The position numbers and the translations under genes were made by a program. From assembly GCA_003260075.1 (NCBI GenBank), contig QLIY01000229.1:1-64000 (forward strand): 64,000 bases of DNA. The letters run 5' to 3'. Below, in pieces: positions 47,001 through 62,000 of the stretch. Each line of letters begins with the position of its first letter. Position 1 is the stretch's first letter. The notes under the pieces are model-generated. The model made no database searches. It was given only the letters and a program-made list of their open reading frames with translations, and had not been told where the DNA came from. This stretch comes from Phallusia mammillata (lineage: Eukaryota > Chordata > Ascidiacea > Phlebobranchia > Ascidiidae).

Positions 47001-50000
47001 GCACATTCGTTACATCTAAGTGTAATAACCGGGCTTAGGCGAGAGCGTGGGGCAAAACTGTGTCGTAGAGAAACGCGCGAGTCATCAAATCGAGATTAAG
47101 ATCGGCCCAGAAATAGACGAGCGTGCGAAAGGCGGCGCTCATGGGATGATGCACACACGCCGGAGAACACACACACTCACATGTCGACCGCGAGCTAGCA
47201 ACACTCACCCTAACACAAACAACTCGTAGTTAACACTCGAAAAGGCAGAAGGCCATGAAAAAACATATCGCTGCGCATTTTTTGCCGAAAGACGCATAGT
47301 GAAATGTAAACAAAAAGTTTTGATAACACGGATTTGTGTCAAAGATTCCAAATACATATCAAACTTATTTCTTTTACAACTTAATAAATTGCCACGACTT
47401 CGTCTAAGCTCTAAAGCTAAAATACACACACTTAACCGCGTGTTGAAAAGTGTAATTTTCGGTTAAGCATGTCAATGAAATAACTTTGAAAAATAGGCCA
47501 CAAAGTTTGACAACAAGCAAAAACTTTTGTACCCACCGATCTCGCATCTTACTCCTTCGTACCCTTCAGGGCATGTGCACTTAAATTTGTCCGGTTCGGG
47601 ATTGGAGCAATGGCCACCGTTCATGCAGGGCTTATGCGTTCCGCAATAATTAAGATCTGGAACACATAGAACACAAGTTCAGTATATTTCTTTCGATTGT
47701 GATTGTGCATTAGACGTCCTACCTCTGTCGCAGAGAAGGCCACCCCAGTTTGTATCACACTGGCAGTCGTATGTTTCCCCGCGACACGTTCCATGCAAAC
47801 ATCCAGGATACGTTATGCAACTGTCACAACGTTCACCTTGCCATCCCAGTCTGCACCTGATGAAGAAATAAGGTAAAAATTAACCGAATCCTTGCATGAT
47901 AAACACTTGGTATGTTGCATTTTAAAACACAATCCTAAAAAAATTGTCGGTATCGAAAATAAATGTAAAATGTGCGCTAGGAACTTGCCCCCAACGCTAC
48001 TCACTCACGCAATAAAATAAAAGCTAAGATCAAAATACAGATTGCAAGTCAGCAATAAAGACCTAACGTGACTCGTGAACAAGTTTCGGTGGTAGCAAAC
48101 AGTAACAAGGGTTAGGGACGTTCTCCTTACTTCATCACAACACTGTACAGTAAGTTTTGCTCAGGCACAATGTTTATGAAAAGCGATGATATCAGTCACA
48201 GACCCTTCACCGCCTCTTATGTGCGCAATTAACTGCTTGAATGGCTTAATCCCAGACACCGCGCTATTCGTGAAGCAAGCAAGCTCCTTCTCCACTCCTG
48301 GACCTTTAAACCATGGATCCAAAACCATCTACAGTTTCTATATCAAGACCGTGTTGCAGAATACAAGCAACAACCATCCTTATCTGTTGATGGGCTTAGA
48401 CCACAAAACGGGGCATACTTTTACCGCAGCGTGTATCCAAATGCACGCGATTGTTCATAGATAGCGGTTGCTCGCAAGAGTTACAAGGTACGCAGAGTCG
48501 AGACACGTAAATTGTCAGACAACGAGATGGAAACACCGGCTTAGCGGTTCCCCCTTTTTAGCAACTGGACTATTGGAATAATGACGACACAAGTCCAATT
48601 GCGACATTTTAGATTGCGTGACTGCAAAAAAAATCATAACCTTAGCTAATCAGTAACCCAAAAAATCGACAGATAAATACCAATCCGGTATAAAAAGGTA
48701 AAAAGTGTACAACTTATTACAGTCTTACACGCATTTAGGTCTCTTGAGCGCACCACGATCGTACAGAGCAATATCAACTCACGCGTTCATTAATTCTGCC
48801 ACACTGCCAATTAACCGCGGTTTTATTAAACGATCGGGCAATATCAAGCGGCTACGCGGGTCAGGCCGAGGAACGCGCTAAGCGTGATTACTATCATGCC
48901 CGAGCAAGTCGTTTCCCACGCCCAAGGAGTCGTTATCTGATCAACAAGCAAAAGTAAACTTGGCCTGTATGCGTGAACGTGCGCAAGGCTTTAGCTCATT
49001 CGCGGCTAAAGATGGGCATAGCCATTGAGCCGGTCGTGAATATTTTGTTACCAAGCAGTCTGTCTGGCTATGGCGCGTGTATTCCGCACGACCCGTCGGG
49101 CTAATTAAAACGCGATTACTGCCTTCAAGGAATGATACATAAATTTGCCGGGACAGTGGAGGGTCCAGTGCAAATCTGACGGCCCGCCAATTTGCGCGCT
49201 AAGCCGGTAAATATTAGTAAACATAGCGATCTCGCGCAGAGCAGCGAAAATAATTCGTCAAGCCAGCGGTCGCGTCAACCACTAAGCCAGAAGGACTCAG
49301 CAAGGCTGGGGTGGGTTATGGGGCCTACCGGGAGCGGGGTCTGTGTGGTCGCGCATGGGTTATTTTCCCACGGGCCCCCGACCCGCAGGGAAGCGCGGAA
49401 TGCGCAACGGGAGAAATAAAGAGACAAGATGAGAGGAGTGGGGAAGAGCGTCAGGCATTTCAAAAACACGAATCGCCCGCATCACTTCAGGCGGGGAACA
49501 TCGCACTGGCTTTGTAAACCAGTTTCGACGGCTCGCGATAACCGACAAGCACAATTAGAGCCATTATGTCTGGAATGCGGCGCAATCTCGAAGTTAATGT
49601 AAACCGCGCGCATGTTGCAATGGGCAACCTTGGCAGACGGTGGGAGATGGTGGTTTCTCGGAAAGGGAGCGCCGCGAAAATGTGTGAAGTTCAACTGACT
49701 GAAGTTTACTCAAAATGTGATAAGTCGATCAAAAATTTACACAAGTCATAAAAGGCAAGACAAAATTTAATACATGGGCCGTGAAAGTAAAGATTAAATA
49801 AAATTCCAAACTGCTCCCTAACAATACCTTCAAGATATCACAATTCTACAAAATCGCAAAACATATACAAAACAAAAGAAATTTTTAGTTCAGCTGGTCG
49901 CATTAGCGCATTTCTCACACAGTCTTACATGCCACAGCGGGGGATTCTTTGAATTTGCCGAAATCGGGGGTCGCTTCCAATTGGTCACGAGCCAGATGTT

Positions 50001-53000
50001 ACCCCGCGATAAACTCATGCCCATAGATCCGCTTGCGGTTTAGCGGCATATGGCGAAGGCGCGTGCAGCCAGTTGCAGTTCAACAATTAATTGATAATAG
50101 AGGACACGCTTTGGCGAATTGTCGTTGCTTGTAAAACGCGACAAATTAAAAGCGACCAGCGATCGGCCCAGGCGTGACCCCGGACCGAAAGGTCACCATC
50201 TTGGAACGCTGGCGATTGATTTTGTATCGACCGACGCGCGAGAATTATTCTATCTCGCGGAATAAATAGCCGGGCTAACGTTATTTTTTCTATGCACCTG
50301 TATTGTGGTTCGCTGGCTTAACGTAATTTGGTTCACGGCTGGTAACAGATGGAGGCGAGATGAGGCTTTAAAAAGGGAAAGCCCCCCACGATCTTTGAAT
50401 TTTGGGCTAAATGGACAGATGCTATGTAAGGATAAAAACCGTTTGCCGATTACTGCTTTCGTCGTGTTCGCAGGTTATTACACACACAAAAACGAACTTA
50501 CACAAACACATGTTTTGGATCGCAACCCCACAAACAAAAATCACAGCTGCAAAATGGTCAGTTTAGCAAGATTTGCGTCAGTTTCAAGTGCAATACAACT
50601 CAGCGGCCGCCACTAATCGCACGCGCGCACACTAAAATATCTACAAACTGCAAATTAACACATCAACCGGTTCAATTCGGCCGCCAGTTCGGTCTGCCCC
50701 AGACTCCGACACCTGTCTTTGCAGCTGCCACGCCCGTGATAATAATACCAACTAGCAAAAGGGCGTACTGTGATTAGAACGGGTGAGACATTCGCTATGA
50801 CAAGCCTACAATGATTGACGATCAAAACTTGGCGCCGCCTTCCCTCCGATTAGTTTTTCCCACCGCGCAAAATGTTTTTTCGAGGGGAATTTGCTTGTTG
50901 ACATGCAAGAGACTCCGGAGACCGCGTAAACAGATACTCGGCCGCTCGTACAGCGCGCTATGGCAACGGGATACAATAATCATTGGATCAATTGCGTGTT
51001 GCGGAATTCGCCACGAAAACCAGCTAAGTGGCGTTTAACTTGGCTGCAAAACAACACGCCTGATAATCTGAATGTTTTTTCGTAATAACCCGAAAACGTA
51101 TTTAAGTTGTGGCCTTTGCAAAGTATTGGTGCCAGTTAAATACAGATCCAATCTATTTTTGTGGAAGATGGTTAACGTGCTTATCTTTACCAAGGCTTAA
51201 TACTGTTTCGACAACGCGATTTGGCGAGAAAATCGCCGCGGGTTAAATCGCTGCGCACCAGAGAAAAAACTCACACAGTGATTAGTTTCGTGATCCAACC
51301 GCAAGTTTATAATACGGCAAAATTATACGCAGAACCCACGCATTAAAAAATCAACTTGACGAGAAAAACACCAGCATCTTTTAAAAACAGGCCGGATGTG
51401 TTATCAGGGCATTAATGCCGGAATCAAGTTTGTTGTTCCAGGAACAAGTCCTATAGATAATCCGTCATTTCAACGCACTGTGGTGAAGAAAACTGTTAAA
51501 GGGACAGGGAGGGCGCGTTGTTGATTCAGGGGCGTTCAACTGAGCGACGAGTGCAGACGGTTTGTCCAGTAAGTGCCGACGGAAGCCTGATTCGTGTGAG
51601 GCCCATGTCATTCTAGTTTAAGTCCAAGCGATGTAAGCAATGTGAAAATTTGCGCGTTGACCTTAGGGTGCTCGTGGGTCAAGTGCAGTCGTGTGGAAAA
51701 AAATACCGATTGCCTTGGGCATAAATAAACAGAACTGTGTAACCGCGAAAAAAATGTACCCTGTCTACAATGTTTACTTTATGAAGTTGTAAAAATGTTC
51801 ACAAATTGTGTTCTATATGAACTGGCAATGCCACGTGGTTTGAACAAGCATCATTACGGCAAACACTGTGCTTCATGGTAATATCGGAAATCGTGTCGCC
51901 ATTAAACAAGCATTCTAAAAAACAAACGCGCGCTTCGTAACGGGTTCTGCAAGATACGACACCAGCACGTGCCGCACCTGCGCCCGACTTCATCCCAGCA
52001 AACTCGTCTTCCCCCAGTACCAACGTATAGCGCACGCGGGGCTAAGTCAAATTAATAGAAGGGCGCTGATCATACAGGAGACAAAAGATCTTGCGGCCCA
52101 CGCGCCACAGTCCACTTTCTCACGGGAAAAAACGACGCGACGCACATTCGCGGTCTAAGCGGAGTGATGCGCCGCGCACAGGAGCACTGCTTGCGCGCGA
52201 ACTCCGTCACCGAGGAAAGGTGAAAGAGGCGTGTTGTGTTGTGTAGCCTTGTAGCGCGCGCCCTCTCTGCTTGGGGCCATCTTATGCGATGTCAATGAAG
52301 TATGTTTTGCGTACACTTAAGGGGGAGCGGACTCAACTTTGACCATAATCGTGGACNTTCTCACGGGAAAAAACGACGCGACGCACATTCGCGGTCTAAG
52401 CGGAGTGATGCGCCGCGCACGGGAGCACTGCTTGCGCGCGAACTCCGTCACCGAGGAAAGGTGAAAGAGGCGTGTTGTGTTGTGTAGCCTTGTAGCGCGC
52501 GCCCTCTCTGCTTGGGGCCATCTTATGCGATGTCAATGAAGTATGTTTTGCGTACACTTAAGGGGGAGCGGACTCAACTTTGACCATAATCGTGGACGTC
52601 AAGCCATTTCGTCTTTCTCGTTGGGACTTTTTCAGACTCCTAAGCCGATTCCAATGGCTAGACATTTTGGAAAGCTAACGTCACGCATCGCTTCACTAAA
52701 GTCACGTGTAAAACGTACCTATCATTAAGTGAGTAGACGGTTACGTCAGCGCTGCAGGCCGCAAATCTCAACATCCAAATTTAGATGGTATGTGCCTAAC
52801 TGCCTACGGACGGGGTGCGACATGCGAAAATGTTGACTCTGGTGACGATGGGCCCGGTGGTGTCCGTGGCATGCCTGATGCGCCAGGTGGGTCTTGTTGC
52901 CGCTCCCAGCAACACGTGTCTAACATTTCAAAGCACGACCACTTAGCGACATGCCGTCGCTGTGTGTAGTTGGCCTCGGGTCGACGCTGCGTGTGCAAGC

Positions 53001-56000
53001 CAAGGGTCCGTAAATTTACGGAAACTCGAATGTCGGTATGGCAGTTATCCTACCCCCCGCGTACGACAGTGTTGTCAACGTTTAAAAATAAATCAACGCG
53101 CAAATAGACAAATATGGCAATGCTCCGGATATTCAAGATAGCAACAAACAAATTCCATTCGACAACAAATTCCTGTCTATTTCCTAAGCCGCATTCCTAT
53201 TTTGTAGCGTGGTCCCTACGGTTTCAAAGCGAGCGCCCAATCAACAAACCGCCCTATCTAGTCACTGTCTTGAAAATACAACACAAGAGCAAACGTGGTG
53301 GCTGAAAATCAACACCGCTCTATTTGATGTTGGAGTACTCGAAACAAAGACTGTGTACAAGTTATAGCGGATCCAGCTCCTAAGGTATTTTAATATGGGT
53401 TATACAGGAGCCTGTCACTTGGCGTAAACATTCCAACATAATTGCACTGATCAATTACGCGATTTCCAATGAGTCAGTTCTAAAGTTGACACGAAAAACA
53501 ACACGTTTGTTGTCGTCTGGCGCATTTGAAGATTTGTACAAAAAATAACTGCTTTAAACCAAGCCCAAACGCTTCACAGTTGCTGTTCTGTAAAACACTT
53601 CGTTAGCACAAAATAACCGTTTTTAAACCCTTTGTGATAGTTGCAAGATGGCAAAGTATTCTTTCGGAACCCAAAGTGGCAAGAAAGTAACTAGAAATAG
53701 GTCAACAATAAGCAGGAATGTTGTTTTAGGGCAAAACTTTCGGGAATGTGTAATCGAGTGCCAAGTTGGCAAGGCGCACTGGCGACAGCAAATGTGTGTC
53801 ATCTAAACCGCGGGCTCATCTGGGCATCAAACGGACCACTTCAAANGTGTCCCCTTCAGGGAAGGGGACCCATAATAACCGTTTTTAAACCCTTTGTGAT
53901 AGTTGCAAGATGGCAAAGTATTCTTTCGGAACCCAAAGTGGCAAGAAAGTAACTAGAAATAGGTCAACAATAAGCAGGAATGTTGTTTTAGGGCAAAACT
54001 TTCGGGAATGTGTAATCGAGTGCCAAGTTGGCAAGGCGCACTGGCGACAGCAAATGTGTGTCATCTAAACCGCGGGCTCATCTGGGCATCAAACGGACCA
54101 CTTCAAAGGGCGGCGGCCACCCGATGCCCTGCAAGTACAACTCTATCGCCCGGGACAAAGCACTATCAGTGTTGCGGGCTGCTCCATTCCTAATATCCAC
54201 TAATCAATCGCAACAAGTAATTCGAAGCACAGATGGTCGACCCGAGCTATTGTGCGGGACAACCTGATGTTGTGTGCAAAACTTCGCATCGGCGCCGACC
54301 AGACTAGTTTTCCGATCTAACGTCGTGCGTTTACGGAGTCCCCCAAACTCAACGTAGAGGAGCTCCTGTACAACTACAGAGCTGTTTAATGCTCACAGAA
54401 AATGCTTTTTAGCGATCTAACGACTTCAAGGTGCGCAAGGTCGACGTTTTCGCGCGCCCCACAAAACACTTAAGAAAACACTTAATTGGATAAAGGTTGA
54501 CTAGTGTAACATGGGATTTAAGGGCTTGAGTTTGAAACACAAATAACGCAAGTTTTCTTTTAAATTCTAAACATAACTTCACATACGTTTTGCTTAAAAC
54601 TAATGACTTATCATTTTAATCAAAACTAATTGTGTTCCTAGAATTGAATTGAAAGTTGGTCAGTAACACAAACGAATATGTGCTGTATAAAGAACCCCGG
54701 GAAAAGTAAATAGGGATCTCCAATATAAAATACAAAAAATCCATTACAACGACACACTGTCTAAACAGAGTCATGCGGGGAACATCAAATGGCTTACAAG
54801 GGCCAAGGAGCAACAAGTACAGTCATGCACTGCACGCTATCCAACAATTAACGGCCAATCGTTGCCAGCAATAATAACTGATGGCCTGTAACTTAGGCTC
54901 GACCGCATCTGCTAAATAACTGGTTGCTGATGAGGAAATGCTCTTTGACCGAAGACTTGACCGAGTGCGATTCCGCGGATGGTTTCCGGTTTCGGCTTGC
55001 GTCCCGGCCGTCGCGCATGGCTGGGAACGCACTCATGCACGGAGGTCATCAAAAGGTGCGAAACTTTGTCAGGCTTATTGTGTAATGACGACAATCCGCC
55101 CCGGATACAGCGGTTTATAGGCTATCGCGATTTCAAAGTCCATACGACAGTGCGCGCAATATACAGTCGACTGGCAAAGCGTATAGACGTGATAAGCGAC
55201 TTACTTGCATTCCCCCGGGATGTCGCAGAAGCCGTGCTCTATGCTGCATCCAACTTTGCATATCGCTGCAAAGATAAAAACATATCAACACATGTGGATT
55301 TGATGTTATATTTGGACTGTATGCGAACGAATGAGTAATATACGAATAGCTCTCCGTCTAAACACAGTACATCGCAATGCGTGAGGGTTTAACTAATATT
55401 TTGGGCTAATTACGTAAGTATTCAGTTTCAAATTTAATCTTTTAAATTAACATTTAAAACAGTGCTTAAAAAACGACCGAAACTTGGCACACAAGAATGT
55501 AAATTTCTTCATAATCATACAGCTTTCAACCCGTTGACGTGTGAGAAAAGCGCGGTAAAGCGCGTTACTAGGCAATTTAGCTAAGCTAACTGTGCCGGGG
55601 AACTGGAAATCCCAATTGGAACTCGGTAACAGATTTGCTAGGAACATATCCACGCGTTGTTCGCGTGCCAGTCAGGGTGTTACAGTATATCGGGCGGCAG
55701 GCGGCTGGACAGCAGTTAGGTCAGGCCGTGTTGACTTTGTCGAACTCGAATGGACACCTGACACCATCACCCCCGTTTTGGACAGCGCTTATTGTGGTTG
55801 GACGAGTTACACGACCACGTGACAAAGCGGCAAACCAGAGGCGGCGCGTCGGATGCTAATCCGGTTTATTAAATTATAAAATTACGATTTGGGTCGGATG
55901 CGGGCGCCCCCGCGTGCTAAATCCTGTTGGTCGGGGATGCCCGCGCGTAAGCCTACAGAGGTCGCCGACACCATGAAGGGGCTATTTGTTAATTCCTAAT

Positions 56001-59000
56001 CCGACAAAATCAAATTGTGGCGCTGCGTTTTTTTCAAATAACTATTCTTTGTACCTTTGTTACAGTTTTCACCCATCCATCCGTCCATGCATTTTTTGTT
56101 GCCATTTCTGTCGCATGTGTAGTGTCCAAAATAATTTGCTTGTGGTTCGCAAAACTTGGTGCAGTTAAAACCATAGTGATGCTTGTTGCAGCGCACACGA
56201 ATACGATACACCAAGTACGCGGCTCGCCCGCTGTGGCTTAATGAGTGCCACTCAGAACTGGGATTCAGCATGCTCGAATGAGTATGTCGGGCTATCACCT
56301 CAGACGCAAAATTTTCTTCACCACTATCCCCTGTTAATAAACAGAAGTTTGGGTGTGTGTTGAACATACGAAGAATGTCAATATGACTAGGCTTACCGTT
56401 TCTTTGGTCCATGTCCAATACATCGATAACCAAAGTAAATGTTCTCTGCAAAAAGATAATATATTTTGAACTAACTTTGGATTTTTTAGAATACTTAATT
56501 ATATTTCCGATCCCTGGCTATGGTATATATAACTAATGTAAGATTGCGACAAGTGTACTTATCAGTGCATACGTAAAATATCTCAAGATACAACATGATA
56601 TCAAAGTATGTTTGCCCAGAAAGATGCTTGTCCAGCAGAACAAAAGCCAGTACAAGACATAGGAAAGTTTAATTCAGTGAAAAATAGAAACGTTTTTTTT
56701 TTGCCGACGAAAGCACAACACCTCAGTGTCTACGAAGTGTAATGCGATACNACAAAAGCCAGTACAAGACATAGGAAAGTTTAATTCAGTGAAAAATAGA
56801 AACGTTTTTTTTTTGCCGACGAAAGCACAACACCTCCGTGTCTACGAAGTGTAATGCGATACATCAGGAGATCGGCGAAAAGCTACAACCGCCACCTGAC
56901 GCAAGCAAGTGACAAAACACAGAGTTTGTTTTTCGTCCCACATTGGCCATTGTGATTCCCGAAATCTTTCTCCCCGGCTCGTCACCAGCTCATACATTCT
57001 CCTAGCGCTTTGCTACTTGGTCGGAAATGTAACGCTTTGGTGATATAACGTTACATTGGACACGGGTGCTTTTGTACTGGACACATGTAAAGAAAACGCC
57101 TCGTTTCGTGGTAGCAGACAGGAGACCGAAAAAGGTGTCTTTCTCGAGTCTTGGAATAAACAAAACACGACAGTACGCCCTAGATTGGCGAGAAACGTAA
57201 TACGGCCTCAAATGTGCGCAAATGAGGAATTGTCATGCGCATGCGATTACACACAAATTGGGTCTCTCAACTGATTTAGAAATAATCGCATATAAAGGAG
57301 AGTCCTGTTGATCGCGCGGATTTATCATCATAAATACGTCACGCTATTCGGAGATATTACGTCGCAGCCTTTGAAATAATAATTTGTGCCTGACTTTTCT
57401 CCTGCTTTATTACATACATATCGTATAAATTCTAATTTGTCCTAATCGTCTTTTTAGGAGAATTCAGTGTTGTTGTTGGTTTTCGACAGGCTAGAAACTG
57501 TGTTTTATAATGTAATTTAATTGTAATGCATATGACATTAAAAATTTACTTGCCGATTTCGACGAAGTCGATAAAACGGGGGCATATTTTTAATAATGGA
57601 CAAAATGGGCAACCACAAAAGAAATCTCATTGACTGAAGTTTAGTTGCGTCGTTAACTTGCGCTTGCTTGCTTTTCTCAGGCTCTACAGCTGGGCCGGTG
57701 CTTGTTTAGTGATGTCGGCTTAAGTGGTTCATTCCGCGGTGATTGGTTTAAAGCACACAAAAAGCCAACTGCAACACGTGATCACTAGTGCAAGACGATC
57801 AATTCTTACATCTGCTTCTTTGTTTACCGTCACCAGATTTTCGCCAGAGTATAAACACACACTTTCGAAACGTCGTTTCATTTTTGCTCTGGCAGACAGT
57901 CCAAATAAGGAATGCGTAATTGTAAAAAATGGGTGCTTTGAAACTTGTATATTGCGCCGGGAACGAAATGGCTCGTGATTCCGTAATATGAGGTTCGAAC
58001 TGCAACCTGACATAAGCACGGGGGATCACACAGGGATTGGGCCGCGAGGTATGCTCCTGATGCTGAACTTGCTATTTGATACAGACAATTAGATGGCGAG
58101 GTCGGGCGGCGCAAGGTAAGAGAAGAGCGGCGAGCGATTCTCCAGGAAACAGGCAACACCTCAGTTTGGGTCAAAATCAACACAGACAAGGGCTACAAAC
58201 GAGCGCGGAGGCGATCGAGCGATTGGAGCGAGGCACGTTCAGTGCGCAAATAGAAGAGAGAGTCGACGCTCGAAGTTTAGGCGGTCGCGGTCAAACAGAA
58301 CCGTGGGAAAAGCAAACGAGCACCCGTCATTTGGACAGGCGGAACGGACGGCGTGTTATATGGGCAAAGGTAACGGCCAGGTATAATACCTTGTGCCTTC
58401 GGAAGCGCTGGCGTAATATCTATGCGACCACATATGACGGTTATGTCTGTTTTGTTGGCGTTGGTTATACACTTCTGTTTACCTATTTTCACTGTTGCGG
58501 GTTAAGTTTCGGTTACTACGTCGACCGAACACATTTACACACCTACATAACAAATGAAAACACATAAAACTTTGTAATCACTGCGCGAGTGTGTATTGTT
58601 GTACACTATCGCAATTTTAATTTCGGTTTCCAAGTTAGACTAAAAGCTATTGTGCAAAAAAGCCCTGCGGCCTACAAACCAAAATCAAACAAACCTCTTA
58701 TGTATTGGTGGTTGTTTCTTTGCGGGAGACGAAGGAACAATTACAAAGGCTTTAGCAATCGGCAAAAGCGTCACAAACGGAAGAACGATCGCCCATTTAA
58801 TTCAATTTACACACTATTACGCAACAAATGTACGCGGCAGTCAAAGGTCTGACAAACGCAGTGTACCATTATGAAGAGCAACGAAGCGGAAGCATGTCCC
58901 AACTTCGCTCAAAACAAATTCCCTATAATTCGTCTGTCAATGATGTTGCCGGCCCCAGCCGTGACGACAACAGGCCGCAGTGGGTTCAGGGAGGACATTT

Positions 59001-62000
59001 CACAGTCTGGTCCGGTAACAAGGCAACTTGAAGCGAGACGAGAATCAATTTAAGCCGCTCGCGCGTGAAAACGCCAGTAGAGGAACGGCGTGCGGGCAAC
59101 AGCACATCTGGAAATTGTCAAAGGCCTAACCGTGACCGCCCGGACATTGCTGGCTCCGTTTGTACACATTCTTTGATTCCGCGCTGACAGCCGGCCATTG
59201 TTATGTTCCAACAACTTCACGATGGCTTAGACCGGTGCACTTTCAGACGTCACGGTGGCACAGCGTGTAATACACATTCGCCGCACAGCTTTTAAGGTCT
59301 TTCCCAAATGTTAAATGTTTGTTTACTTTTGAATGTGCGAAGGGCTGTTTTTATTACGTAAGCTGTAAACTAAATTGAATTCGCGGCCATTAGCGCTGGT
59401 AGGTGCACACCTGTGTGAGAACCGGCATTTCGCGTGCGCAAGACGCGAAAAAAATGTTTGCTTCAAGGCTGTCTAAGTGGGAAACACGCAGTCATCTTCG
59501 CAGTACTATTTACGAACACTTGGCCGTACCCAATAAATGTGTTACCCAATATTTACTAACACCCGCGCTGCGAAGCACTCGTCGCTGTATCGCACACGAC
59601 ACGATTTTGCACTCACAGGTGCATTTGTAACGAGAACAAAACATTCAGACACCCAGCAGTCCAAACAGCAAAGTTCTAATGCGGCTGTGACGTTATCTTT
59701 ACTCATCGCCGGTCACTTAACGAAAGGTAAACCCCAACAAACAATGACACGTCGAGCGTGAAGGCGCGAAGGCACAAGTGGATTAAGGTCTGGACACCCG
59801 GTGTCTGCATTTGACCAGAGATCGTCGGTCAATCGTCGCCGTAATAGATAACGTAAACAAATGCCAATGCGAGCGGGCGTGGCGCGAAAACCGGACGCGC
59901 TGTGTTCACAAACGACAAATAAAAAATTCGAAACGATTGCAGCCTGCCGTAAAACCCAAAAACGCAACTTTGGCAGACGCTGCCCTACATCGAAATCGAT
60001 CTCGTTTTACTGCTTGGCGTTTGATGTGAAAGTGCCGGGCTGTTGTTCACGATAAGGGCCCCCATTCGACCCACACGACTCAATCACAGCAGCGACTTGG
60101 CCCAGTGAGTAAGCGTACAGTGCTTTAGTAATGAGCCGTTATCGCAACACAATGTGCCAGCAAGCTCGATTGCGCCGGGATCAAAGGGCCGCTTGGGACA
60201 ACAGACAATACATAACCGCCGCGATACATTATCGCCAAACGCAATTTTTGTGTTAACTATAAACGTGCTAACTGTTGACCTATTCGTAACTGGTGGAACT
60301 ATAGCAAAATACTCAAATCAAAGCTCAATACCATGAAATTACATGACTGTCCCGTGAATGAGGTATAAAGGGCTAGAGAGGTACAAATTTTTAAACGAAG
60401 CACCTCAATTGCAAAGGTGTTATTAGAGGCCAGACGGCAATTATCACCAATCCTCGTGTCGGGTGTGACTTGAAATTGTATGAAATTAAAACGCTCGCGA
60501 GCGCATACTTCAGCTTACAGACATTTATTCAATTGGCGTTCGGCACGAAAATGTTCAGCTATTTTAAGTAAAAATTTTGCCCTAAAATAGGTTAACTAAG
60601 GGTGGTATGAGGTTGAACATAAAAGGCAAAACGCAATACTTTGCTAAACAGCGAAATTGACACCAACGTAGAACCGTCGTCAACTGTTTACTCAAAATGC
60701 ACCATCTTATGTAGAATGCGCACTCGGCAAACATTGCCGCATGACAACGTTTTATTGGCTTATTAATAGTGATGGGACGATTGGAATATGTTAGCAGGGT
60801 GGGCTTGGCATATTTTTTTGTTTACCTTGGATTACTTGCCCGGCAAAGTATAAACATTATGTCAAGACGCTTGGCGACTCGCCGAAGCATTAATTTACAC
60901 CAACAAATGTACATGGCAGTTTTCGAACCAAATTGCCTTAAATAGTAACACTGTGACTCGAAACGGCGAGAATTAAAAATGTGGTACGTACCATCCAAGT
61001 AAACAACAGTGGAATCTTAAAGCGACCTGGGTTGTCAGGGTCGTCGATGGATTCTACGACCAGAGAGTTACTTCCCAACAGAGGACTGGTCGCAGTTCCA
61101 AACATGCATTTTTCTGAATTCGATTCGCTACTGCTTGTCTGGTACGCTTTCAAGCATACCCGAAAAAACGTGTCGCACCTGTCGGCCAGGCATAAGCCAC
61201 TCTCGTTACGCGTGCCGTCGCAGCACTCGCCACTGAGAAGTTCACCGGCCGTGTTCTGCAAGCGCACAATCTGCAACTCGAAGAATCCCAACGGGGTACT
61301 CCGACCAACCTGTTAAACAATGTAAAACAGCAGCGTCATGCACTTACCTATACAGTCTAAAGTTAACACACACAGAAGACAAACTGTCCCCGCAACTTTG
61401 AGTGTAAAAAACTGTGATTTTGAGTGTTCGAATGTTATTGGGTGAATACAACATAAATGTTATAGCTGTATTTAACTTTGAGTAACTGGTGTATATTTAA
61501 AAAAGCCTAAATTATAAACTACTGGGTAATGAAATCAAACCAACCAAACTTAGAAATATCCTGACGTAATTTCATATGTCCATGTGGAATTGTTAAGTGG
61601 ATTCCAATTAGGCTTGTCACATTTTACTGTTTTACACCGTCTGTTTAACCTACTTTATGATAGACCTCACGAACGAATTGTTAATCAGCAAAAACAAAAA
61701 AGTACAACCAGTATATGAGCTGTCACAGAGGTGGTACAGATTACCGCAAGCGAAACGAATCTATCATCATGTCTAAGTCAAGCAATAGGCCGCACGGGAC
61801 TTTTGCCAATTCCCAAGAGCTGCATTAGTTTCGTGCCGCATATCAACGTCCTACACCACGAAGCTAACTTCGATTCGAATGCGCTTGCATAAAGCCAATG
61901 TTTTTTTTAAGAATTAAGCGTATGTATCGTCTCATTACGGTACAGAAACATTTTCAAGCAAAAAATAATATAGAGTTACGTGTATAAAAGTGTAGTATCA

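Larger units (their letters stand above)
47857..55204 (-). other. JAG intron 5
   Basis: At 7.3 kb the longest intron. It is CpG-rich over most of its length. It holds Su(H)-type sites at 48913-48920 and 49365-49372, a 240-bp and a 234-bp direct repeat each split by one N (52357 and 53846), and no gene. Confidence 0.75.

Noticed and set aside
58076..58567. 163-codon open frame inside a Jagged intron
   Set aside because: No family resemblance; the hydrophobic end looks like chance AT-rich sequence.
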